This document shows, in pieces, positions 14,720-21,220 of a stretch of 23,226 nt of DNA. The notes below the pieces were generated by a model. It made no database searches, was not told the origin of the DNA, and saw only the letters and a program-made list of their open reading frames with translations. How positions within the stretch are numbered: the stretch's first letter is position 1; each line of letters begins with the position of its first letter. The translations under genes and the position numbers were made by a program. This DNA comes from Pseudonocardia autotrophica (lineage in GTDB: Bacteria > Actinomycetota > Actinomycetes > Mycobacteriales > Pseudonocardiaceae), in NCBI RefSeq assembly GCF_000717175.1, contig NZ_JNYD01000052.1, positions 1 to 23,226 of the forward strand, read 5' to 3'.

Positions 14720-15483
14720 GCACGCTGGACGGGAAGACCGCGGTCGTCACGGGTGCGGGCCGAGGGATCGGCCGCGCGATCGCCACCCGCCTCGCCGAGG
14801 CGGGGGCCAGGGTCGCGATCATCGACAAGGACCCGGAGACCGCGAAGGACGCGGCGGCCGCGCTGAACGGTCACGCCCTCGTCGCCGACCTCACCGACGC
14901 CGCCGCCGTCGACGAGGTGACGGCGGAGCTGACGGAGACCCTCGGGGTGCCGGACGTGTTCGTGAACAACGCCGGGATCCTGCGCAGCGGGCGGCTGCTC
15001 GACTCGCCGGTGGCGGACTGGGATGCGCAGTTCGCGGTCAACACCCGCGCCGCGTTCCTCGCCACCCGCGCCGCGGCGGTCGCGATGCGCGACGGGGGCA
15101 AGGGCGGCGCCATCGTCGTCCTCACCTCGAACTGTGCGCGCACCCCGCGGATGGACCTCGGCGCCTACTGCGCGTCGAAGGCCGCGACCGACATGATGGC
15201 CCGCTGCCTCGCCTTGGAGCTCGCGGCGCACCGCGTCCGGGTGAACTCGCTCTGTCCCGGCTCGTGCGACACCGAGCTGCAACGCGCGCAGTGGGTGGCT
15301 CTGGGGATCGGGCCCGAGCGTCAGATCCAGGGCGACCCCACGTCGTTCCGGACCGGGATTCCGTGGGGCCGGCTCGCCACGCCGCAGGACGTCGCGGAGA
15401 CGGCGCTGTTCCTGGCCTCGGACGCCGCGGGTTTCGTGACGGGGCAGTCCCTGCACGTCGATGGAGGTCAGACCCTGACATGA
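14716..15483 (+). CDS. SDR-family dehydrogenase, EntA/DhbA-like
   Basis: A 255-residue short-chain dehydrogenase. It has the NAD(P)-binding TGAGRGIG (12-19), NNAG (84-87) and the catalytic set Ser138, Tyr151, Lys155 (YCASK). Acidic Asp37 after the second strand favours NAD. Two regions resemble 2,3-dihydro-2,3-dihydroxybenzoate dehydrogenase (EntA/DhbA): ARTPRMDLGAYCASKAA, and the substrate loop PGSCDTELQRAQW through GIPWGRLATPQDVAETALFL. No isochorismate synthase or siderophore gene is nearby, so it more likely oxidises a related cyclic diol or hydroxy acid in catabolism. AAGGAG precedes the ATG, which overlaps the MFS stop; its own TGA overlaps the next ATG (15480-15483). Confidence 0.87.
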   Translation: MSTLDGKTAVVTGAGRGIGRAIATRLAEAGARVAIIDKDPETAKDAAAALNGHALVADLTDAAAVDEVTAELTETLGVPDVFVNNAGILRSGRLLDSPVADWDAQFAVNTRAAFLATRAAAVAMRDGGKGGAIVVLTSNCARTPRMDLGAYCASKAATDMMARCLALELAAHRVRVNSLCPGSCDTELQRAQWVALGIGPERQIQGDPTSFRTGIPWGRLATPQDVAETALFLASDAAGFVTGQSLHVDGGQTLT

Positions 15484-16217
15484 GCGACTTCGAAGGACTG
15501 ACCGCGATCGTGACCGGCGGCGCCTCCGGCATCGGCGCGTCCACGGCGGCCCTGCTGGCCGAGCGCGGTGCGCGGGTCGCGGTCCTCGACCGCGAGGTCG
15601 ACGCTGTGCCCGCACCGATCCTCGGGCTGAAGGCGGACGTCACGGACGACGAGTCCGTGCGCCGTGCCGTCGAGCAGGTCGTCGCCGAGACGGGCGGGCT
15701 GGACATCCTGGTCAACAACGCCGGCATCGGCGCCTCCGGCACTGTCGAGGACAACGGGCTCGACGAGTGGAACCGCGTCCTCGACGTCAACCTGCTCGGC
15801 GTCGTCCGCGTGACCAGGGCAGCCCTGCCCGCGCTGCGCCGGTCCGCGTCAGGCGTGGTGGTCAACGTCGGATCGATCGTGGCGACCACCGGCCTGGTGG
15901 ACCGGGCCCTCTACTCGGCGAGCAAGGGGGCCGTCCTCGCGCTGTCCCGGGCGATGGCCGCCGACCTGGTCGGGGAGGGGGTGCGGGTGAACGTCGTCTG
16001 CCCCGGGACCGTGGCCACGCCGTGGATCGACCGGCTGCTCGGCGCCGCCGACGACCCGGAGGCCACGCTCGCTGCGCTGCAGGCTCGCCAGCCCACCGGC
16101 CGACTCGTCGGGCAGGAGGAGATCGCGCGGGCGATCGTCCATCTCGCGGACCCGGGGCTGCCGTCCCTGACCGGTTCCGTGCTGGCGGTCGACGGGGGCA
16201 TGAACTCGCTGAGGTGA
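15480..16217 (+). CDS. SDR-family dehydrogenase
   Basis: A 245-residue classical short-chain dehydrogenase with TGGASGIG (12-19), NNAG (79-82) and catalytic Ser132, Tyr145 and Lys149 (YSASK). Asp37 at the end of the second strand suggests NAD rather than NADP. It is clearly different from the preceding SDR (shorter, different substrate loop), so the two probably act on successive or alternative hydroxyl groups. It is coupled by ATGA at 15480 and is the last gene of the LysR-linked operon, followed by a GC-rich hairpin. The substrate is not readable. Confidence 0.88.
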   Translation: MSDFEGLTAIVTGGASGIGASTAALLAERGARVAVLDREVDAVPAPILGLKADVTDDESVRRAVEQVVAETGGLDILVNNAGIGASGTVEDNGLDEWNRVLDVNLLGVVRVTRAALPALRRSASGVVVNVGSIVATTGLVDRALYSASKGAVLALSRAMAADLVGEGVRVNVVCPGTVATPWIDRLLGAADDPEATLAALQARQPTGRLVGQEEIARAIVHLADPGLPSLTGSVLAVDGGMNSLR

Positions 16218-16449
16218 CGGACCGGCCCCGGCCACCGTGTACTCGGTCGGCCGGGCCGATAACCTCGACGGCGCGGCGGCGGTAGCGGGTCGGATACAGA
16301 CGTTTCTCGACGCTGAACGAGGTGCCGCCAGCGCTTGAAGGGCGCCGTGTTTCCATCAAGTGGACCGCAGCCGGCATGACCAGCCGCCGGAGAGGCCTCC
16401 AGCACCGAGGCCGGGCACGACGTCGACCCGCACGAACACCGAGGTACGC
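16218..16449. other. Convergent intergenic region between SDR operon and prs
   Basis: About 230 bases between two operons that end facing each other. The left part holds the hairpin at 16222-16258. A second smaller stem, GGCCTC (16394-16399) with GAGGCC (16407-16412), could terminate prs. I see no gene in it. Confidence 0.55.
16222..16258 (+). terminator. Probable terminator hairpin after the SDR operon
   Basis: A GC-rich inverted repeat starts 5 bases after the last SDR stop. CCGGCCCCGGCCACCG (16222-16237) pairs with CGGTCGGCCGGGCCG, with a one-base bulge on each side and a short loop around TGTACT. No T-run follows. It could also stop transcription arriving from the convergent prs gene. 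Confidence 0.6.
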
Positions 16450-17442
16450 CTAGAAGAGGTGGTTCTTGCCGCCGAAGACCTCGCTGACCGAGTCGTCGGT
16501 GAAGATCCGGCGGATGGAGTCGGCGAGTAGCGGGGCGCAGGACACGACGTCGATCGTGGGCGGGGCGCCCGGCGGCAGCGGGATGGTGTCGGTGACGACG
16601 ATCCGCTCGAACGGGGACGCCACCAGGTTCTCGAAGGCCCGCCCGCTGAACACGGGATGGGTGGCCGCGGCGAACACTCGCCGGGCACCGGCCCGGGCCA
16701 CCGCCTCCCCCGCCGCACGCAGCGTGCCCGCGGTGTCGATGATGTCGTCCACGATGATCGCGGTCTTGCCGCGCACGTCTCCGATCACCTGGTTGATCTC
16801 GGCCACCTGCTGCGCGGGACGCTCCTTGTCCAGGATCGCCAGACCGGCACCCATCCGGGTCGCGAACTGCTTGTTCAGCTTCACCCGACCCGCGTCCGGC
16901 GCGACCACCACCAGATCGTCGTCCAGGCCGGAGAAGTGGTCGGCGAGCATCATCAGCGCGGTCATGTGGTCGACCGGGATCCCGAAGAACCCCTGCAACT
17001 GCCCGGCATGCAGGTCCATGGTCAGCACCCGGTCCACCCCGACCGCCTCGAGCGTGCGGGCGACCATCCGCGCCGAGATCGGCTCCCGCGGCGCGGACTT
17101 CTTGTCCTGCCGCGAGTAGCCGTACCACGGCGTCACCGCGATCACCCGATGAGCGCTCGCCCCGACCGCCGCGTCCACCATGACCAACAGCTCCAACAAC
17201 GCGTCGTTGGCGTTGACCCCGGTCTCGGGATTACCACACATCGGCTGGACGAGGAACACGTCCGCACCCCGGATCGACTCGTCGAACCGGCAGTAGACCT
17301 CGTCGTTGGAGAAGGTCCTGAGCGTGATCGGGCCGAGATCGACACCGAGCTGGCGGGCGATCTCCTCGGCCAGCACAGGGTTCGCCCGGCCGGAGAACAG
17401 CATCAGCCGCTTGTCGTAGCCCCGCTGCAGAGACACCGTCAT
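16450..17442 (-). CDS. prs: Ribose-phosphate pyrophosphokinase (PRPP synthetase)
   Basis: A 330-residue PRPP synthetase that makes PRPP and AMP from ribose 5-phosphate and ATP. Visible family motifs are MLFSGRANPVLAEEIA (14-29), PWYGYSRQDKKSAPREPISA (105-124), TMDLHAGQLQGFF (141-153) with the metal-binding histidine, the flexible-loop region with Lys206 and Arg208, and the PRPP loop VDDIIDTAGT (231-240). I chose the ATG at 17442, which follows AAGGGTGG; an in-frame ATG at 17457 lacks a ribosome-binding site. It is the last gene of a LacI-ribokinase operon, 36 bases after ribokinase, rather than beside glmU where the housekeeping actinobacterial prs usually lies. It is therefore probably a second, catabolic paralogue that feeds on ribokinase product. 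Confidence 0.9.
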   Translation of the reverse strand: MTVSLQRGYDKRLMLFSGRANPVLAEEIARQLGVDLGPITLRTFSNDEVYCRFDESIRGADVFLVQPMCGNPETGVNANDALLELLVMVDAAVGASAHRVIAVTPWYGYSRQDKKSAPREPISARMVARTLEAVGVDRVLTMDLHAGQLQGFFGIPVDHMTALMMLADHFSGLDDDLVVVAPDAGRVKLNKQFATRMGAGLAILDKERPAQQVAEINQVIGDVRGKTAIIVDDIIDTAGTLRAAGEAVARAGARRVFAAATHPVFSGRAFENLVASPFERIVVTDTIPLPPGAPPTIDVVSCAPLLADSIRRIFTDDSVSEVFGGKNHLF

Positions 17443-17478
17443 AAGTCCACCCTTCATCCGGATTGCGCGGCAACCTGC

Positions 17479-18423
17479 TCAGCGGCGCGCGGTCGTGCCC
17501 TGTCCCGTTGCCTCGTCGATCGCCGCGGCACGTGGCATGCCGGCCCGTGCCCCGACCGTGCCGACCGACAACGAGGCCGCCACGACACCGCGGGCGACGG
17601 CCTCGGACACCGAGGCGCCGGCGGCCAGCCCGGCCGCGAGCACCCCGTTGAACGTGTCGCCCGCGCCCGTGGTGTCCCGGACGTCCGCAGGCGGGGCAGG
17701 CAGGGGCGCCGCCCCCCGCTCGGGGTCGACCACCAGCACCCCGTCGCCGCCGAGCGTCACCACCACCGGGGCGCCCGTCCGAGCGGCCACCGCAGCCGCC
17801 ATCTCCGCCACCGAGCCGGCCGCACCCTGCTCCACCAGCGCATAGAGGTCCCGCAGCTCCGACCGGTTCGGCGTGACCACCGGGCCGAGCCGCAGCAGGT
17901 CCACCAGCCCCGCAGTGACCGGTGCCGGGTTGAGCACACACGCCAGCCCGTGCGCGGCCGCGGTCTCCACCGCCGCGGCCACCGCGCCCGGCGGGATCTC
18001 GGTGCTCACCAGCACACAACCAGCCCAGCCCGCCGAGCGCGCCACCGCCGCGCGCACCGCCGCCGGGTCCACAGCCGCATTGGCGCCGGCACCGACAGCG
18101 ATCTGATTCTCCCCGCCGCCGTCGACCACGATCAGGGCCACGCCGGTGGCGGCACCCTCGAGCACCGCCACATCGGTGACCTCGATCCCCTCCGCACGCA
18201 ACTCCGCCAGGGCACCATCACCGGTGTCGTCCGCGCCGACGGCGCCGCAGTAACGGACCTCCGCACCGGCCCGGGCCGCGGCAACCGCCGCGTTCGCACC
18301 CTTCCCACCACCATGCCGCTCGACACCCGGACCGACCACGGTCTCCCCCGGCCCCGGCAGCCGGTCGGTCTGCACCACCAGATCGACGTTCACCGCGCCG
18401 ACCACCACCAGCCGCGGCGTCAT
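17479..18423 (-). CDS. rbsK: Ribokinase (PfkB family)
   Basis: A 314-residue PfkB-family sugar kinase, predicted to phosphorylate ribose (or a close pentose or nucleoside) at O5 with ATP. Ribokinase features are the N-terminal VVGAVNVDLVVQTDRLPGPGET (split here over 7-28), GGGKGANAAVAAARAG (38-53), ENQIAVGAGAN (105-115), NPAP (165-168), TPNRSEL, and the anion hole DTTGAGDTFNG with catalytic base Asp256. The ATG at 18423 overlaps the LacI TGA by four bases; an in-frame upstream ATG at 18444 would sit inside lacI with no better site. PRPP synthetase follows. Ribokinase is more likely than fructokinase or adenosine kinase because of the motif spacing and the neighbouring prs. Confidence 0.88.
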   Translation of the reverse strand: MTPRLVVVGAVNVDLVVQTDRLPGPGETVVGPGVERHGGGKGANAAVAAARAGAEVRYCGAVGADDTGDGALAELRAEGIEVTDVAVLEGAATGVALIVVDGGGENQIAVGAGANAAVDPAAVRAAVARSAGWAGCVLVSTEIPPGAVAAAVETAAAHGLACVLNPAPVTAGLVDLLRLGPVVTPNRSELRDLYALVEQGAAGSVAEMAAAVAARTGAPVVVTLGGDGVLVVDPERGAAPLPAPPADVRDTTGAGDTFNGVLAAGLAAGASVSEAVARGVVAASLSVGTVGARAGMPRAAAIDEATGQGTTARR

Positions 18424-19454
18424 CCCTCCGACCTCGGCGGACACACCGAGTCCCGCACCTGAACGACGGCCGGGAGCTCGCCGATCGCGCCGGACTCGTC
18501 GTTTTCCAGCAGGTCGAACAAAGCCGACGCCGCCCGGAAGCCCATGTCGTGCGCAGGCTGACGCACAGTCGTCAACCGCGGCGTCAGCAACGCAGAGACC
18601 GGGAGATCGTCGAAGCCGACCACGCTCACGTCCTCCGGGATCCGCAGGCCGACCTCACGGCAGTACTCCATCGCCCCGATCGCCATCAGATCGTTCATAC
18701 AGACCAACGCGGTAGGCCGGGGGTCGGCGGCCAGGGCCCGCGCCGCGAGCTCATGCCCGGATGCCTGCCGGTAGTCCCCGACGAGCACCGGCACCGAGTC
18801 CGGGTCCAGCCCGGCCCCGGCGAACGCTTCCCGGTACCCGGCCAGCCGCTGCTGGGCCGTCCACAGGCTGGGCGGCCCGCCGACGACGACGACACGGCGG
18901 TGCCCGTGCTCCATCACCAGCGTCGCGACCTCCCGCGCCCCCTTGCGGGCCTCGCACACCACTGCGGGAAGGTCCAGGCCCGGGATCTGCTCGTCGACCA
19001 GCACAACCGGCCCGGAGCGCGCCAGCTCGTAGATCGACGCCGGCATCGACCCGGTCCCGGACAGGTAGATCACGCCGTCGATGCGCTGGCTGCGCAGGAG
19101 CTGCGCCTGCTTCTCCTCCGGCAGCTCGGACGCGTCCGGCACCACCAAGACCACCAGCACGTCCCGGGCCGAGGCGGCCCGCTGCACACCCTCGGTGACC
19201 ATCGCGAAGAACTGGTTGGTCAACTCGGGGACGATCATCCCGATCGTGGCCGCGCCGCGCCGCTTGAGGTTGCGGGCGGACTCGTTGGGCGAGTACTCGA
19301 GGAGTCGCACGGCGTCGAGCACCCGGTCCCGCCGCTCGCGGGCGACCGGCCCGGAGTCGTTGAGCACGTAGCTCACCGTGCTCACGGACACCCGGGCGTG
19401 CTCGGCCACGTCCTTCATCGTGGGCCGCCGGCGCCTGCGGTCGGACTGCGTCAC
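18420..19454 (-). CDS. LacI-family transcriptional repressor (RbsR-like)
   Basis: A 344-residue LacI/GalR regulator. The helix-turn-helix (about 12-32) reads TMKDVAEHARVSVSTVSYVL, followed by the hinge region NESARNLKRRGAATIGMIVPE. A periplasmic-binding-protein-like effector domain (about 65-340) ends in VGFDDLPVSALLTPRLTTVRQP. The start is a GTG at 19454 with AAGG about 9 bases upstream, giving a typical short basic N-terminus. It is the second gene of the operon, 30 bases after the GATase1-like gene, and overlaps ribokinase. It probably represses its own operon through the AACGTT palindromes at 20287-20294 and 20376-20386, released by ribose or a derivative. The ligand is inferred from neighbours. 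Confidence 0.88.
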   Translation of the reverse strand: MTQSDRRRRRPTMKDVAEHARVSVSTVSYVLNDSGPVARERRDRVLDAVRLLEYSPNESARNLKRRGAATIGMIVPELTNQFFAMVTEGVQRAASARDVLVVLVVPDASELPEEKQAQLLRSQRIDGVIYLSGTGSMPASIYELARSGPVVLVDEQIPGLDLPAVVCEARKGAREVATLVMEHGHRRVVVVGGPPSLWTAQQRLAGYREAFAGAGLDPDSVPVLVGDYRQASGHELAARALAADPRPTALVCMNDLMAIGAMEYCREVGLRIPEDVSVVGFDDLPVSALLTPRLTTVRQPAHDMGFRAASALFDLLENDESGAIGELPAVVQVRDSVCPPRSEG

Positions 19455-19484
19455 GTCACGTCACCTTCGAGCTCTCAGGGGCTG

Positions 19485-20267
19485 TCACTGACCTCGCGGA
19501 CCGCCTGCGGCCCAGGACAGTATCGACGTCCACAGTGCCGCATAGTGCTCCCACTCCACGAACTCCGGCGGAGCCCAGTGCGGCGCGAGATCCGAGGTGA
19601 ACGCCACCGACCGACCCCGCCCGTACTCCCCCACCACCAGCAGCGGGTCGTCACCGGTCCGCGCCACCACCGTGGCGCCCGCCTTCGGGAACGTCCGGTT
19701 GTAGCCCAGCAGCACCGGCCACTCCGCCGGCGTACCACCCAGCACCGGGTGAGCCGGCTCGCACACGTCCACCTTCAGCCCATCCGACATCTCCACCCGA
19801 TCATCAGTGGGCATCAGATCCACCGGCAGCACACCCGCCAGCGGACTCATCCCGTAACGCGCCTTACCGTCGATCCCGGTGAACGACAAGTACCCCCCGA
19901 TCATCACCAACCCGCCCCCGCGACCCACATAGTCCGCGACCAGGCCGAGCTTGTTCGGGGACTTCTCCGACCGCAGGAACGTCTCGTCCGGCAACAGGAA
20001 CGAGTTGGACCCGATATCGGAGATGACGACGACGTCGAACGCGTCGAGCGCCTCCGCCGTCCTCGGGAACGACGAGGAGATCTCGTGCCCCCGCACATAG
20101 GTCAGCTCATGCCCCGCCGCCCGCACACACTCCAAGAAGACACCAGCGCCCTCCTCGTACTCGGTGGAATGGAACTGATCAAAACCCTTCATATGGATCG
20201 TGTGCTTGATCCAGGACTCACCTGCGACCAGCACGCGCAACGGGGCGGAAGTCAGGTTCTCGGGCAC
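19485..20267 (-). CDS. GATase1-like (PF07090-type) cytoplasmic protein
   Basis: A 260-residue protein of the class I glutamine-amidotransferase-like fold, resembling the PF07090 family. Recognisable stretches are RVLVAGESWIKHTIHMKGFD (11-30), VVVISDIGSNSFLL, GRGGGLVMIGGYLSFTGIDGKARY (split across the middle), PAEWPVLLGYN and GEYGRGRSVAFTSDLAPHWAPPEFVEW. No clear nucleophilic-elbow cysteine of an active amidotransferase is apparent, so it may be a structural relative. The family often occurs next to sugar kinases and sugar transporters. The GTG at 20267 has a strong GAGGAGG 4-5 bases upstream. It is the first gene of the LacI-ribokinase-prs operon. Molecular function is unknown. Confidence 0.8.
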   Translation of the reverse strand: MPENLTSAPLRVLVAGESWIKHTIHMKGFDQFHSTEYEEGAGVFLECVRAAGHELTYVRGHEISSSFPRTAEALDAFDVVVISDIGSNSFLLPDETFLRSEKSPNKLGLVADYVGRGGGLVMIGGYLSFTGIDGKARYGMSPLAGVLPVDLMPTDDRVEMSDGLKVDVCEPAHPVLGGTPAEWPVLLGYNRTFPKAGATVVARTGDDPLLVVGEYGRGRSVAFTSDLAPHWAPPEFVEWEHYAALWTSILSWAAGGPRGQ

Positions 20268-20286
20268 GTGCCCTCCTCTTCGAGGT

Positions 20287-20294
20287 AAACGTTT
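20287..20294. promoter_or_regulatory. LacI-type operator core (AAACGTTT)
   Basis: A perfect 8-bp palindrome in the context GGTAAACGTTTCTG. It lies between the predicted promoter (20341-20369) and the first gene of the LacI operon, where repressor binding would block transcription. The central CG flanked by A/T runs is the LacI/GalR pattern. Confidence 0.6.
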
Positions 20295-20340
20295 CTGCTG
20301 AGGGCGACCTGCCGCCCAGTTCGCGGACCCCTACCGCCTG

Positions 20341-20369
20341 AAAGTAGCCAGATCCAGGAGAACTGACAA
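20341..20369 (-). promoter_or_regulatory. Probable promoter of the GATase1-lacI-rbsK-prs operon
   Basis: On the minus strand, TTGTCA (20364-20369) and TACTTT (20341-20346) are separated by exactly 17 bases. The pair lies about 75 bases ahead of the first GTG and between the two LacI-type operators. Confidence 0.55.
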
Positions 20370-20375
20370 GGGCTA

Positions 20376-20386
20376 GGAACGTTTCC
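20376..20386. promoter_or_regulatory. Second LacI-type operator (GGAACGTTTCC)
   Basis: A near-palindrome with a perfect AACGTT core, sharing AACGTTTC with the site at 20287. It lies just upstream of the predicted -35, 90 bp centre to centre from the first site, so the two could act together by looping. Confidence 0.5.
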
Positions 20387-20642
20387 ATACGACAGGCAGA
20401 GGTCGAGCGGCTGAACGATGTGCCCTCGGGGGTGCGGCCGGGGCTCACGGACCGGACGGCCCGTCGGGAGGCTCGCTGGCGGCCCCTACCGCAACCGCTA
20501 CCGGATGGCGTGCGGGCCTGCCGAGCGAGCAAACGGGCCGGCAGTCCCCCTCGGCACCCTGGGGACCCCGGACGCGCAGCCCCAGCGGCCTGCCGCGTGC
20601 TTCAGTCACCGCTGAGGATCCCGCGTACCGATCACTTGGGCG

Positions 20643-20671
20643 TTGACAAGCCGTGGAGCGGTGCCCATACT
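20643..20671 (+). promoter_or_regulatory. Probable promoter upstream of the ribBA relic and flavoenzyme genes
   Basis: A perfect -35 TTGACA (20643-20648), a 17-base spacer and CATACT (20666-20671). It is one of the best sigma70-like promoters visible in the window. Transcription would begin near 20678, immediately before an inverted repeat. Confidence 0.65.
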
Positions 20672-20682
20672 CAGGCCCCATA

Positions 20683-20700
20683 TTTGGACGTTTGTTCAAA
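20683..20700. promoter_or_regulatory. Operator-like palindrome just after the -10
   Basis: TTTGGAC-GTTT-GTTCAAA, a 7-bp inverted repeat with one mismatch (TTTG-n-AC...GT-n-CAAA), placed at the predicted transcription start. This is a classic repressor position. No regulator gene for it is visible in the window. Confidence 0.55.
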
Positions 20701-20819
20701 CTGGCGCGGAGATCGGTCGCCACAGGGCGGTGAGTTCGTCAGGAAGCTCGACCCCTGTGACGGAGGCCGAAGTGGTCGCCGCGTGCAGGTCGGTTCATCG
20801 CGAAGGGTGGGATCCTCAG

Positions 20820-21122
20820 GTGGTCCGTACGACCAGAGAGCTGGAGCGTGCTGCTCAGGCAGTGCGTTCGGCCGTCGAGGCGCGTGCGTCAGGTGGGCCG
20901 GCCGTGGTCGCCGATGATCATGAACGCGAGAACGAGGGCGATCTGATCGCGGCGGGCGCTCTGACAACCGCGGACCGGAACGGGCGTGTCGGCGCAGGAT
21001 CGAGCCCTGACTCTGAAGTCCGCTGCGACTGCGGCGCCCAGCTCGAGCACGCGCTCGCCGCGATCACCCGCGAAGGCTGTGGCGCCGTCGTCTACCTGGC
21101 AGTCGCGGGCATCGACCGGTAG
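20820..21122 (+). pseudogene. Internally deleted ribBA relic (DHBP synthase / GTP cyclohydrolase II)
   Basis: An in-frame 100-codon reading frame from a GTG at 20820 joins two distant pieces of the bifunctional riboflavin enzyme. The first, GGPAVVADDHERENEGDLI, is the RibB (3,4-dihydroxy-2-butanone-4-phosphate synthase) N-terminus with its acidic metal-binding loop. The second, RCDCGAQLEHALAAI with GAVVYL, is the RibA zinc-site region of GTP cyclohydrolase II. Normal RibBA is about 400 residues or more; the roughly 250 residues between these pieces are missing. Neither active site can be complete, so I call it a pseudogene, although the frame is open up to a TAG at 21120. It lies upstream of two flavin-dependent enzymes, where an intact copy could have supplied FMN. 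Confidence 0.65.
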
Positions 21123-21220
21123 GTCGAGGTGGGTGGCTCGGTCAGCGCGGTGTTCGACGGTTCCAAGCACATCTTCTGACCGGTCGGATGGCCGACCGCC
21201 TGCGGTTTAAGGAGAAGCTC

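Larger units (their letters stand above)
20268..20819. other. Divergent non-coding region between the ribokinase operon and the ribBA relic
   Basis: About 550 bases without a convincing gene. The left part carries the LacI operators and minus-strand promoter; the right part carries a plus-strand promoter and palindrome at 20643-20700. Base composition falls locally below that of the flanking genes around 20640-20700. Open frames crossing it (for example 20420-20917, plus) are Arg/Pro-rich and resemble nothing I know. Confidence 0.6.

Noticed and set aside
14716..15483. Siderophore (dihydroxybenzoate) biosynthesis
   Set aside because: Only one EntA-like gene; no isochorismate synthase, isochorismatase of that pathway or NRPS nearby.
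20672..20819. FMN riboswitch ahead of the ribBA relic
   Set aside because: I could not find the conserved FMN-element segments; the region shows only a short inverted repeat.
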